A stretch of 64,000 bases of DNA from NCBI GenBank assembly GCA_002900995.3, contig CM035305.1, positions 930,001 through 994,000 on the forward strand, read 5' to 3'. The position numbers were made by a program, and so were the translations under genes. The notes under the pieces were generated by a model, which made no database searches, was not told the DNA's origin, and saw nothing but the letters and a program-made list of their open reading frames with translations. This DNA is from Ganoderma boninense (taxonomy: Eukaryota > Basidiomycota > Agaricomycetes > Polyporales > Polyporaceae). Of the stretch, positions 22,579 through 34,279 are shown piece after piece (the stretch's first letter is position 1; every line of letters begins with the position of its first letter).

Positions 22579-23985
22579 GTTGGCGGCGAAAGAGGAATGG
22601 TGGGGGATGAAGAAGGCACGAAGACACGCGTCTGGTTGGTTTTATACGGCCTGGGCGTGGTCAAGCCCGGAATGACGAACGGAGCGGACTCGTGGGCGCG
22701 CTGCCTGGTTTGGGTGTGCGGGGACCATATCGGGCGAGTTATAAGTGTTCTCACGCCGTGCTGTCATTCCAGGCGAGAGTCTCAACGTTTGCTGAAATCC
22801 CTCCCTCGATGGTCACATCAGCGTGATCAACATCCGCCAAGAAGCCCCTCGTTCTTCTCTGGTTCCCTGCAAGGCGCCGCTGGCACACCCTCATTCCTTC
22901 TCCTGCGAATTATGTCCCGCTTATTAACAGCGGCCCTTCCTGCATCCCGCCGGCTGCTGCGCACGGCGTCGTGCATACAACTTCCCGGTTCTGGCGCCAT
23001 AGACCACGGCCGGGAGAGGCGTTGCCCCGACCAAAAGCACGTCCCCACGGCTCCCGACGCGGACACGCGCCTGACATGGCATGACCTGTCGCAACTTTGG
23101 TGAGAAGGGAGGAGCGGACGAACGATTGTGGCCCGAAGCACCGACCAGACATGCCGGACGTTGACTTTTTGACAGCAACGATACCAACTCGCGTGGAAGG
23201 ATGAGGCCTGTCCGGCGGGAACGGCCTAGAGCCGGCACAGTGCGCAGGATATGACAACCATTATTCCTCCTTGCGAGCCCGCCACCCATTTGGACGCGAA
23301 TGAGCCACATTCAAGTGTTCGCCGGACGAAACAATGGTTCTGCCTGTACCGTCGACCGACGTGTCCGCGAATGGTCCGCAGATTCTTACTGGGAGACGAT
23401 GAGGGATCCGAATCCAACCCAGACGCGATCGACGCGTTCGTCAGGTCTTCACGCACTCCCAGACGAGAAGCCGCACTGGATGCCGCAGAGAGAATCTCGA
23501 AGGAAGCCCGGGCGTTCTTTGATGGGCTCCAACGACACTTCCTCTCGATAGCCATGAGGCTACCAAGTCCGCTTCCTTCCCGGGGACATTGGACAGAATC
23601 TTGGAGCGGATCGCGTGCGCAATTTAGTATTCGAGGATACCCGTTATCAGCGTGGATGGACGCACCGTCGCCTTCGTGTTTGGCAGCGCCGCGGCGCAAT
23701 CTAGGACCGAACAACCGAGCCACTGCAGGGAGAATTCTTCACATGCTCATCCGAGGGCGCACGTCGACACGTCCAGATCCAGCCATCGAAGGTGCCAGAT
23801 TGCTGCCGCGCTGGCATATGAATGCTAACAATACATTGTTACGGTATCCAAAGAGCTACATCTGAACGCAAGTCTCGTCTGACCAGAGCAAGCGATTATA
23901 AGCGGTACAAGCACAACAGGGCGCACTGCCAGACACGAGCACGCACAAGAAATCCGCGCACAGCGCAGCACTACCACGCCGGCCA
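22579..23985. other. Spacer between PUF and SNF1, only weak ORFs
   Basis: About 1.4 kb. It includes the PUF promoter, a weak presequence-like model (listed separately), and a 204-codon plus-strand frame (23251-23865) that overlaps a 165-codon minus-strand frame. Neither frame matches a family I know, and their mutual overlap argues for chance openness in GC-rich DNA. Confidence 0.45.
22912..23254 (+). CDS. Weak model: small protein with presequence-like N-terminus
   Basis: The ATG at 22912 begins MSRLLTAALPASRRLLRTAS, which looks like a mitochondrial presequence. A stop would come at 23101-23103, but a GTGAGA donor at 23100 paired with a GACAG acceptor at 23175 makes a 76-nt intron and an 88-residue protein (exons 22912-23099, 23176-23254). 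The remainder is not recognised. It is divergent from the PUF gene. The support is only the N-terminus and one plausible intron, so it may well be spurious. Confidence 0.2.
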
Positions 23986-26248
23986 CTATTCTCCACCGCC
24001 TGCGAGTTCGAGAATAAGCCGACAAGCGACGTCCATGAAGATAAACGGTGACACAATCTCCTCGTCACGCAGGATCAGGTCCTTCACCGAACGGCTCGAC
24101 TCTGATGCTGTCTCCGACAAATTGCAGTCCGGGTGCGCCATGTCGAACTTCCCCGCACCGGGTTCCGCCAACGCTTTGTACGTCTTCTTGTGGTGGAAGT
24201 CGACGAGGTAGTTGATCGAGTCCACCATGTACAGCTGCAGGTTCATCAGAACCTGGCCCCAGCACGCGACCATGTCAGTATCCCGACGTGTTTCATCGAA
24301 TGAAGGCGCGCACCACAACGTCCTGTACCCTCGCTCGCGTCTCGATGAAGTAGATCGCACACGCCGCACGGAGATCGACATAGCCATCGAGCTCCCTCGC
24401 ACGCTCGATTTTTGCGCGATCTGAACCCCGCTTCTCTTTCAGCAGTGCGCTGGCACCGAGTCCACCGAGATCGGTCTTCTCCTTCCACTCCATGCCCAAC
24501 GCTTTGAGCGTCCGGTAAATCTCCAACATCACCTCCATCGGCGGCGACCTGCTTCGGATACCGAAGTGCCATTTTGTCCGGTGCTGCTTTTTCTCCTTGG
24601 TCGGCCAAGATCGCTTCGCAGTTGCGTACGACTGGAGATGGTGAGGTTCGGGAAGCTGTTCTGGGAGGGACGAGTTTAGGACCGCGAACGTGTTGATGTC
24701 AGTCTCATTTTGCGGTGTCGAGAAGTCCAGGCCATCTTCGTCGTCGTCGTCGTAGTCGTTGAACTCGGAGTCGAACGGGTTTTCTTCTAACTCGGTTCCC
24801 CCACCTGGTGACACAGCATTCGGGGACAGTGGGTGCCGAGGCTGTGATGAATGACGTCGGTCTCGGAAGGGAGAAAAACCAAAGATGGAAGTCAAACGCA
24901 CGTCCATCGCCGCCAACTTGGCATCTCGCTCCTGCTCCTCGTACTCCGCCACTATTTGGGACTCAGCATGATGATGTATGTATTGCGTGGCAGAAAGCTC
25001 GACTCACGGTTCCGTCCTGCACGACGCTTGTCTCGCAAGAGCATATACGCAACTTTGACGGCGTTTCCTTGCGGGCCGTCATCGCGCCGAAGGCACTCCC
25101 AGACATCCTCCTTGTCAACTCCTTCCATTCGAGAAGCAAGCTCGTCGACGACTTCATCCTCGATACGTCCAAGACCCTCGATGAAGTCGAAATCTAATGC
25201 TCTCGGAGGTGCGACGAGCGAAGAAAGCGTCCCGAGCACGGGTCCTTGTTGTGGCATAGGGCTAAGGTATTTTGGAAGGTCGGTGGTGAAGAAGGGATGC
25301 TGCATGATCTCGGGGATGGTGATACGTTTGACAGGGTCGACCGCAAGCATGCCGTTAATGAGACCCTTCGCTTCATGCGACAAATACGTTGGAAGATGGT
25401 AGACACCCTCTGTAATGACATTAGCACAAACGCAAGGCACTGCACGCACTATATACGTACGACTAATCTTCGTGAAGAGCGTCTGGACGTCTTCATCTTC
25501 GAATGGTAATCGACCGCAGAGCATCACGTACAAGATGACCCCGCAACTCCATACGTCGATCTCCGGACCAGTGTAGAGACCGCCGCGAATGACCTCGGGA
25601 GCAGCATAGTTCGGACTGCCGCAGCTGGTCTTCAAAAAGTCACCGTCCTTGATCTCGTTCGACAGACCGAAGTCGGCAATCTTAACATTGAGGTCGTCGT
25701 CGAGGAGGACGTTCTCGGGCTTTAGATCTCGGTGTACGATCTTGAGGTGATGGCTGTACTCAATGCCCGATATGAGCTGCTGAAAGAACCGGCGCGCCTC
25801 CGGCTCGGCCATCCGCCCGTTGGCGACGATGTAGTTGAAGAGCTCTCCGCCGGCATACTCCAGGACGATGATGATGTCGGTGTGTGTCGAGATCACCTCG
25901 TACCTATCCGGGAGATCAGCTTGAGCGAAACGCGCGCGGAGGACGAATTGCGTACAGCTTGATAATGTGGGGATGTCGGAGCGTGCGCATGTACTCGACC
26001 TCGCGCTGCACTCTGGTCTTGGTTCTATGCTTTGCAATGGCGTGCTTCGAGATGAACTTCATGGCGACCTTCTGACCGGTGACGGTGTGTATGGCCACTA
26101 TGCGGCACCAAGTCAGACGCGAGCAGGGCGCGAGAATGGACAGATGCTCACTCTTGACTTTCCCGAACGTGCCCTCCGCGATCTCGTCCACGACGGTGTA
26201 CTCTCCGAGCCTGTTCGCAGGAAACTTGTGTGTGGGATCGTCGGCCAT
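23986..26248 (-). CDS. SNF1: SNF1/AMPK catalytic (alpha) subunit, serine/threonine kinase
   Basis: Energy- and glucose-sensing kinase that relieves carbon catabolite repression. 662 residues in 6 exons: 26248-26152, 26097-25956, 25903-25461, 25409-25008, 24951-24314, 24252-23986. The kinase domain starts at about residue 17: EGTFGKVK loop (the first loop glycine is Ala), VAMK lysine at 46, HRDLKPEN, DFGLSNE, and the activation loop LKTSCGSPNYAAPEV with its target Thr. Then come GLYTGPEIDVWSCGVILYVM and RITIPEIMQHPFF. A UBA/autoinhibitory-like region (DEVVDELASRMEGVDKEDVW) and an acidic linker follow. The C-terminal regulatory domain (KWHFGIRSRSPPMEVMLEIY) binds the beta/gamma subunits in this family. 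It is divergent from an MFS transporter gene. Confidence 0.97.
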
Positions 26249-26536
26249 GGCGGAGAGAGGTGTGCTCGAGCGAGAACGAGACAAGCGTGAGGAGAGGGTC
26301 AGAAAGTATTGGGCGCCTGTGGTGGAAGCGCAGTGTGGGGCCCAGGCCATTGGCGTCAGTACGCGATCATAGTGTGTTGTGCCGTGTTTGGCAGCCTTGG
26401 CCGTCGTGGCGCCCCGCCGGGCCGAGTTGGGAAAACCGAGGGAGAGGGAAAACCACCATGAGAACATGAGGCCACGCTCGGACCCGGCTCCCGACCACGT
26501 CCGACCGCCCCTTCTCCTTCACTGCATATTAGCACC
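26249..26536. promoter_or_regulatory. Shared divergent promoter, SNF1 and MFS transporter
   Basis: 288 bp separate the two start codons. One GCGGGG core (minus strand, about 26411-26417) fits the Mig1/CreA-type SYGGRG consensus, but such a hexamer is expected often by chance in GC-rich DNA. No TATA element stands out. Confidence 0.4.
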
Positions 26537-28184
26537 ATGGACTCGACGCGGTCTGGCCAAGTCCTTGCTCTGCGCACCTTCTCTGGCAGCCCACAAATTG
26601 CGACTACCAATGCATCAAGAGGTACCTTGAATACGCGAGCCTCGGAAACTCGGCCAGAGGAACCGAGCCGTACCTATCAGTGCCTCCTCGTTTTCGCGGG
26701 CTTCATGATGATCGTCCATACCATCGGAATTAACTCCATCTACGGTCTCTTCCAGGTTCGTCTGCACAAAATGTATTTTGACAAGTACTCGCAATACCGA
26801 ACCGCTGGCGCTGCAGGAATTTTACACTTCCCCGGAAACCAACATCAAGGATGCCCAAGGTCAAGAAGCCCTGGTGTCCCTCGTCGGCACTGTTGGCAGT
26901 GGGCTCACTTGGAGTGGCTGTATATTTGTAAACCCAATTATTGCCCGCGCGAACGTCAAGCTCATCACCCTGATCGGCGCATTCATAATGAGTGTCGGAA
27001 TCATCCTAGCAAGCTTCTGCGACCAGGTTCGTCCCAACTTAAAGATCAATGTGTGGCCTTGAAGCTCCGACTGAGTTCGACACAATAGCTCTGGCAATTG
27101 TTCCTGACGCAAGGGCTCCTTTACGGCATTGGCTCCAGCATGTACTACTTCCCGCTCATGTCCGTCCTTCCTACGTACTTTGACAGGAATAGAGGTGCCG
27201 CAATGGGCATTGTCGTGTCCGGTGCTGGCGTAGGCGGTCTCATCCTGTCCCCCGTCTTCCACGCCCTCCTGACTCATCTTGGGATCCGCTGGTCTCTTCG
27301 GGTGCTTGGCCTCTGGAACTTCGCCGTCAGCATCCCGATTGCCAGCGTATTGAGAAAGCACGGAGCGACCGGTGCCACTGGTCGATCTCGTGTCAGCATG
27401 GCCATAGCGAAGCGCGGCACATTCGTACTCCAGGCATGTCATCTGCTCCTCCTCTTTTCCGTCGGAACGCTCAGTGTTATTCCTTTTGACAAATACGACC
27501 AGTCCGTCGGGGCCTTCCTGCAAGCAGCAGGCAACATGGTGCCCAATTACTACCTCACGACATACTCGGTCTCGGTGTTGTCGTACTCGAGCTCCACCGG
27601 CAGTTTATTGCTCGCGCTAAACACCGCCGCGAACACCGTTGCGCGTATCGGGATGGGAGTCCTTGCCGATCGCGTGGGACGCCAGAACACCATGGTTCTT
27701 AGCGTAAGCCCCGAGTCGTCTCTGTCAAGTGCCTCCGAAATCCCACCGCGCCCCGCAGGTCATTTTTTCCGCGGTATCTGTCCTCGCGCTCTGGTACAAC
27801 TCCGACCGTGTGCGGTTCCTCGCGTTCACCGTCTTCTACGGCGTTCTGGCGGGAGGCTACAACGCCCTGTTCCCAACGACCATCTCAGAAATATACGGCA
27901 TTCAAAACTATGCGAGCGTGAACAGTGCCCTCTACTTCGTCCGGGGCATCGGCGTGCTCTGCGGTGCCCCAATTGCTGGCGTCATATTGGGAAGCCACCA
28001 GTCTCGGGGCTCCAACTCAAGCCCATCGCAGAGCAGCCAGATGCTCGGGTTAGAGATCCTAAAAACGAGGTACAACGACGTCGCCGTCTTCGATGGAGTC
28101 CTTCTCTTAGCTGCCGGCTTCTGTGTGGCATACGTGCGTTGGTTGGACGCTCGAGACAAGGGAGGGTGGTTGTGGCGTGCTTGA
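26537..28184 (+). CDS. MFS transporter, monocarboxylate-transporter-like
   Basis: Predicted 12-span plasma-membrane permease of the MCT branch. Exons 26537-26755, 26817-27026, 27089-27433, 27503-27703 and 27759-28184 give 466 residues. Visible family features are TYQCLLVFAGFMMIVHTIG at span 1, GLLYGIGSSMYYFPLMSVLP, YFDRNRGAAMGIVVSGAGVG, and ANTVARIGMGVLADRVGRQN between spans 7 and 9. The loop GSHQSRGSNSSPSQSSQM lies before the last spans. The 27434-27502 interruption has a GC donor (CAG/GCATGT), a TTTTGAC branch and a CAG acceptor. Splicing it restores the usual FVLQ-SVGAFLQAAGN continuity; reading through adds 23 residues in frame. The substrate is unknown; fungal members carry pyruvate/lactate-like acids, riboflavin or other small molecules. 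Confidence 0.9.
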
Positions 28185-30898
28185 CCTCGGGAGCAGAGGG
28201 TACTTAGATTCCACGTAATGGTCACCAAACGATGATGTGAATGCTGCTTGGAGTCAGATCCGGAGGTTCACACAAGAACGAAGGTGCGCAACGTTTGGGG
28301 TAGGAGTATGGCATTAACCGAGAAGGTACAAACGGTGATGAGGAATGTATGTCCCAAAACTACGAGAACAACCTAGATAAGATGGCCGTGGTGGCCGGGG
28401 CTGCGCTCAACTCTACTGAGACGGAGCTCACCTGGAACCCCGGAGTCCCCGAGACCTCATGACGAGGCCGAGGGGCGGAGTGACCTGGGAGCGTCTATGT
28501 TCCACGACCGTAACAGACACTGCACGTAGAAACGCGGTGTAGGGCCTTGACTGGGTACGTGGGATGAATAGAAACACACGATAGGGCGCACGACATACCA
28601 AAAACATGACAAGGCAGTAGTGCGACAGTCGCCTGCGCGACCTGGTACTTTTCGCAGCCTGACCGACCGGAAATCTCGCGGGTCATGCGCGGGCTTCGAC
28701 GTCACTAAGACTATAGCACTGAGGATGAATGCATTGAGACGCGGGGCACGGGAGAGGATGGTGGTGAAAGAGGAACAACGTTTCGAACACGGGAGGCGCA
28801 CTGGAAATTTATGGAGGACAGTTCCCACGGGTATGATGCGGGCTTCTCGGCCCTGTGCCTTTGACGCCTCCGTCCACGCGGACCCGCTCCCCCGGAGCAA
28901 AGCCTCTCCTCGACCTCCTTCGTCCTGTTTTCTACCAGCTCGCGAATTCAGACCACGACAAGAATATAACTCCAGAAATCCGCCATACATGCACTTGTTT
29001 TACAGAAGGGAGCACTCTCTCATGGTTTCGAGAGGATTGAATCTGAAGCCCACTTGGACCCCCCTCGTCCACCTCGACCCTTTCGTTTGCTAGACTCAAC
29101 AAGAATAGTTTCATGAAATGTTCAACTAAAATATGCGTGTGAGTATCTCACCGATGATTTGGTTATGGTCATACTACAAAGGCGGCCTTTAGGCGCAGAG
29201 ATACAATTTCGCGAAACGTCGGCTGTCGCGGCCCCTTAGAAGCACCAGCCACGGTTGACATACTAACGACGGAACAATCAACAGGCGGCCGCCTCTGATA
29301 TTCATCAGGCTTGCTCTGTACCGACTCAGGACTGACTAGTCATGCTTCCCAGGCATTTCATAGTCAACACACACAAGCTTTGTACGCACTACGCACACTA
29401 CCCTCTCTCATGTGCTCCCTGACGGAATTCCCAGCTCCACCGATAAGCTTCACCCTTTCTGGTGCTCTAAGCGTTACCAATCTCCAACTTGGACGGAACT
29501 ACGGTGAACGTACCAGCGGCTTTCCTCGCCTCCGAGCTCGGGCCCGTCGTCCCGATCAGCTTCACCTTATCTACTTTTGAAGTCGCCACACCGCTGAGAC
29601 GACACATCCGCATAGGCCGGCTGGCCAAGGACGGGTGGCCCCGTGGTCGTCGCATAACGCAAGAAGCTTCCCAACCGGCCCTTCTCGTGACCGAGAAGTC
29701 GATTTATCCGTAGGCCACAGCGCACAATCGAGCCGGCCGTCGCCTTCTCTATATCAAGCTCGGTGCGCCCGGGAATGCACGGCGACTATGCGCATACACG
29801 CCGCGATGTGCCGGCGGTTCGAGTGTTTTTCTGCCCCTGTCCATTTTCTGATCGCGTACTGATGTTTTCGCAGTCCCGCGCTCGGTGGGCGCTCCGCCAG
29901 TTTAACCAGGGCGTCCAGGCATGCCACGTCGTAGCGACTGTGTTTGCGGTTTTGGCACTGACGATCCAGTGTTGCAGAATTCGGCTCGAGGTTCCTATAC
30001 TGGGGACCTTGTGCTGCCGCGGTCCCACCGCATGTTCTGATACAGCCTTGTCACCCATCTCTCGACGCCGACGTCTTTACGAGAAGGCATATAAAATCTT
30101 CTCTCTAGCCCATCTAGTTCAGCGACTAGGCCCTCGAAAATTCCCACTAAGAACCGTGGATATTTCATCGGACCCGCAACAGTGGAGAGTATTGCCCAGT
30201 GCCTGTATTTCGCTGACGACTTCTCATTCACATTCGGCGTCCCGGGTGGCCATGACGAAACGTTCGAAGCAAACGTTCGAAGGTGAGGCGGCCGTATGCC
30301 GATGGTGCCATCCTGCTTATCAGACCCTTTCGGTGATTTAGTGAGAGGTTTTAGCCGCTTCGCCGTGTCGGTACGGCTCTGTGCATCCTCGCGGCCGGAG
30401 ACCCCCCCATCCCCGAGCAGGACGAGGCTTACCGTAGCGCACGGTATTCGGGACCTTCAAGCAGGAGTGGCATGGTTTCCAGTAGTCATCCCCGGGCCCT
30501 CATCGTGGCGATTGAGAGTGGCGCTGAGGTGGATGGCATGGAAGTTTTTGTTGAACCCTGAAGGACCTGACCTAGCTATCTGAAGTCTATGGTCCATACA
30601 GGAGTGCTGGCACCAGATCGAATCACACAAGGTTTCGTTCGACAGATCAATGAAATGAAAAGTGAGGTTTTCGCCCGCCTGCATACCTCACAAACCTCCG
30701 CCAGTGCATCTATAAACCCTTTTGGGGTCTACCGATGTGACGCATCCCTTTGATCTTCTCAGAGGCGTACGATCCACAATCCAGAGACCGACGATTTGTG
30801 GTGTGACCAGGGTGTGCTTCGCACTGTACAGGGTTCTGAACGCATCACAGAACGACACTTTATAGGGGGATATCATTACGACAGCATACGTGATGCCG
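28185..30898. other. 2.7-kb stretch without a recognised gene
   Basis: Frames of 150-180 codons occur on both strands near 28457-29093, overlap each other and match nothing I know. A short repeated word (CGAT-AGCTTCACC-type) occurs at about 29440 and 29554, giving PISFTLS in translation twice. No tRNA, rRNA or transposase signature was found. It may hold decayed sequence or a lineage-specific gene I cannot see. Confidence 0.4.
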
Positions 30899-33045
30899 CT
30901 ACACGGGTTCTCGACCGTTACGCTTGAAGACCTTTCCCCCCTTCATGACAAACGTGATGCTCGACTTGTCGACCGCATTCTCGAAGTCATTCTCCAAATC
31001 CCCTGTCGTTGCCACAATGTCTGCGGCGAATCCCCTCCTAATCACCCCGAATGGCACCTCGTTGTCACCCACCTCCTGCGCGTGCTCGAGCATCTCGCCC
31101 ACAAGTGCCAACCGCCCTGCGCCCTGCAAGCCTTCCCAAGCCACACTTCGGATGCACTGCCAACCACCCAGAGTTGCCCATCGGAGAACGTATCGCCAGT
31201 CCGCCCCGAGCCTGACCATCAGCTTCATCTCCAGCGCATTGTCTCCGTGTGGGAAGGGTCCTGTGTCTCCGCCGCAGGCGATGTTCGTCATGCCTCGTTG
31301 GAGGGCCTTCTGGAACGTGCGTGATGCGCTGTCCCACCGGCCCCCGGGAAGCTTCGTCTGGTCCATGGTGTGGAACACGGACAGCGTTGGTACCCAGATG
31401 ACCGCCGACTTGACGATGCTGTCGACGAGATCGTCCGGCATGTCGTTCCCGTGCTCGAGGGTGTCGACACCGCCGTTCTCCGGCAGGAGGTCCGCGCGCC
31501 AGGTCTGCGCGTGCGCTGCGACCTTCACGCCCAGCTGCCGGGCGGCGGCGACCATGGCTCGAAGCTCGCTGCTCGCGAAAGTCTGGATGGCGGTGCCGGG
31601 AAGCTTCGTGCTGACGTCGGCCATGCGCGTGCGCACGCGATAGTCTAAAACGTCGACGAGCGTCATTACACCGCGTATGCATGCACAGGCGAACATATGA
31701 ATCCGGCTGGCTTCGCACCCCACACGCGCATCAGGGGCTCGAAGTCGGCGACTCACCTGCGTATACCTGCGGGAGAATCGATTTCATTTGATGTCAGCGA
31801 ATTCGAAGACGACGACGGGCCGACGGCGGCGGCGACGATCTATACGAAACCCAGTCTTTACCTTAATCCAGTCCGCCCCTGCGCCGACTTGCTTCCGGAC
31901 GGCCTTCACGCACTCGACCTCGCCGTCGGCGAACTGCGCCCCCGTGACGCCCTCGACGCCGTCCTGGTGCAAGCGCAGCAGGCTTTTCGGACCTGCGGGC
32001 GTGCAATGGCGGTCCAGAGCTCAGCGCTCAGCCTCCGGGCTGGCCGACCATCGTCCCACCGCGAGTCTGAGCGAACCGGGAACTCACCGTAGCTTCCGCT
32101 GGCGATGATGGCGCGGTTTGCGCAGAAATATCGGGGGCCCGGGATGAGAGGGTTTGGGCCAGAAAGGCACTTGCGCAACTGGATGTCGGCGTCGTCCGCG
32201 CCTTCTGTTCCTAGGTCGCTGTGGACGATGGATGGTTCAGGTAAGACACCGTCCGCATCCGTGCTCCGCATCTCGCCTCGCAGAGACGTTGCACGTCCGG
32301 GCGGCCACCCTGGGGCCGCGGAGTGTGGCAAGCGCTATGAAGGAGGCGATCGATGCGTACCGCACTGCTGTGTACCCCGCCATTAATGTCCGCTTGGCAT
32401 GAACGGTGGCGCGGACGGTGCGCTCCACCAGGCTCTCCTTCGTAAGCTGGTCCTCCCATGAGGTCTCGGCGTACGGGTGAAGGAACACTGCAACAGGGGC
32501 ATGTCAGATCGACGCTCGACGCCGTGCCCGAGGCGTTCCAGCCCCCGGCCGTTTCCACAGAGTTGTAGCGAAGGTCGACTCCGTCCGCGAGGGGGGGGGC
32601 ATCGGGGAGCTGGAGAGGCAGGGGCACCACCTCATACACGCCGAACAGCAATCCGAAGAGAACGACCAGCGAAGGTTTCCTTCCCGCCATCGACCGCGAC
32701 CGGACGCGAAATGAACTCGAACTCACAATGCACATGCGCGTCGACAAAGCCAGGCAGGACCGTCGCGTCCCGCAGGTCGATCGCCGTCTCGTCCCACGCA
32801 AAGTCCACCGCGCTCGCCTCCCCCTCCGCGTACGGCCTGACGTCGACGACGAGCCCGAGGGCCTCCGAGACCGTCACCACACGCTGCGGGAGCAGCTGCA
32901 GCGCGTGCGGGTCGAACAGCTTTCCGGCGTAGATCCTCACGAGGCGCCCGGGGTCCGCGAGCGAGATGCCAATGGGCATGTCGGCTGGGTATGAGGACGA
33001 TCGCGGCTCGGTCCCGCGGATGGACGGGTAGGTGACGCTGGCCAT
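30899..33045 (-). CDS. Metal-dependent amidohydrolase (imidazolonepropionase/prolidase-like, PF01979 type)
   Basis: Hydrolase of the amidohydrolase superfamily; fungal relatives include ochratoxinase-like enzymes and peptidase-like members. Exons: 33045-32727, 32487-32361, 32218-32088, 31992-31862, 31766-31757, 31644-30899, giving 487 residues from MASVTYP. Metal ligands visible: the DAHVH pair (formed up to the first donor), the candidate carboxylated Lys in GADWIKVYADYR (residues from three exons), His in KVAAHAQTW, DTLEHG, and the GGDTGPFPHGDN aspartate region. VRDLGTEGADDAD and the RGFAADIVATTGD terminal beta-sandwich are also typical. The fifth exon is only 10 nt. The first intron is unusually long (239 nt). 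The true N-terminus may lie upstream in a GC-rich open frame reaching 33297, possibly with a signal or anchor, so the start is uncertain. Confidence 0.88.
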
Positions 33046-34279
33046 TGGCTCGGGTAGCGGCCGCGGGTTGTCGGTCGTGGTCTGGGGTAGGATGCGCGCG
33101 GACGATCTGGGGGCCGGTTGCGAGCCTGCGACCTGCGGGGAGGGCGTAAGCGTTCGACTTCGTCGTGGGTGTGGGTGTACCGTGTGGCTGGTGTCCCGGC
33201 ACTGTCCTGCACTGGCAGCAGCCCGTGGACGCGGGAGCTCGAGGCCCCGCGTGCGGCCCGGCCCCGCACCCGGTGATCGTCGACGGCCACGACCCACGGC
33301 GACGTCGAGACAAAAAGCACAATGAAATCCTCGTGGCTCGCGCGGACTCGGGCGGCAACATATTCAAGCGGCTCGCGAGCAGCTCTCTTCCCCACCCTGC
33401 GCTGTGGCACTGTGGCGCACGAAGCCGAAGATGCTCTCTCGACCACCCTAAGGCCGCTGAGAACCAGCCACCAGAAGTCAGTCGCCGGTAGAACGGCGCA
33501 CGCTCGTCGTCGACCCGATGCGCTCGTCCGATGCGATGACGCAAAGAAACGCGAACTTACGGGTTTTTCGAGAGGCGACGACGCCGAGAGCGCGGCGCAT
33601 CAGCACGCGTGACAGCATGACGGACTCTGGGGGCGCGCTCCGAGATCCAGAGGCCAAACAAGACGCAAAAGGCGGCATTCCGCACACCATGACATACGGA
33701 CAAACACTCGGCCCCCACGAAGCACGACACAAGCTAGTTAAGCAGTTCGGCTCATCACATCATGCCCCCCGGAACGTCGATCGATGGAATCCGCTGACCC
33801 GCGGGGCGGTCGGCTGGGCCGACCATTGGGCGATGAGCGGGGCTGTCACCCAAGTGTCGCGAGCCGTGAGGCGCATGAGGGCGCACATGTGGCCCAGTGG
33901 GGCCGCGACGACACCGGAAATGAAAAGAGATGGTCGCTGATATGGAATGGAGATTGCATCCCGCGATGTGTGTATGCATACAATGTGTCAAACAAAACAA
34001 CCGACAAGACAATTTGTAAGCGTAGCCGGACGGATGCGACGGACGACGCACGCATTGGTGCTAAATATTGAGCGTTATGCAGGGAGGTATCGTATGATGA
34101 GTATACTTAGTGTCGTTGAGGAGCAGTGCGGCGAATAGATGACGGTAAGGAAGCTCTACGAGTGCAGGTATCTCTGTGCAGGTAATGATACAGATGAAGA
34201 TATTGACGGCACAAGACAGTTCAATCAAGACAATATCGTAGACATACATGTCCAACTTTTGCAGCGTTCGCAACGTTCT
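33046..34279. other. Intergenic, possible upstream exon of the amidohydrolase
   Basis: 1.2 kb. The part to about 33450 (minus strand) is open in more than one frame and may include a missing first exon of the amidohydrolase. The rest, toward the F-box-like gene's stop at 34280, shows no coding signal. Frames elsewhere are short or mutually overlapping. Confidence 0.45.

Noticed and set aside
23251..23865. 204-codon plus-strand ORF between PUF and SNF1
   Set aside because: It overlaps a comparable minus-strand ORF, has no recognisable domain and no supporting introns, so it is kept only as a note.
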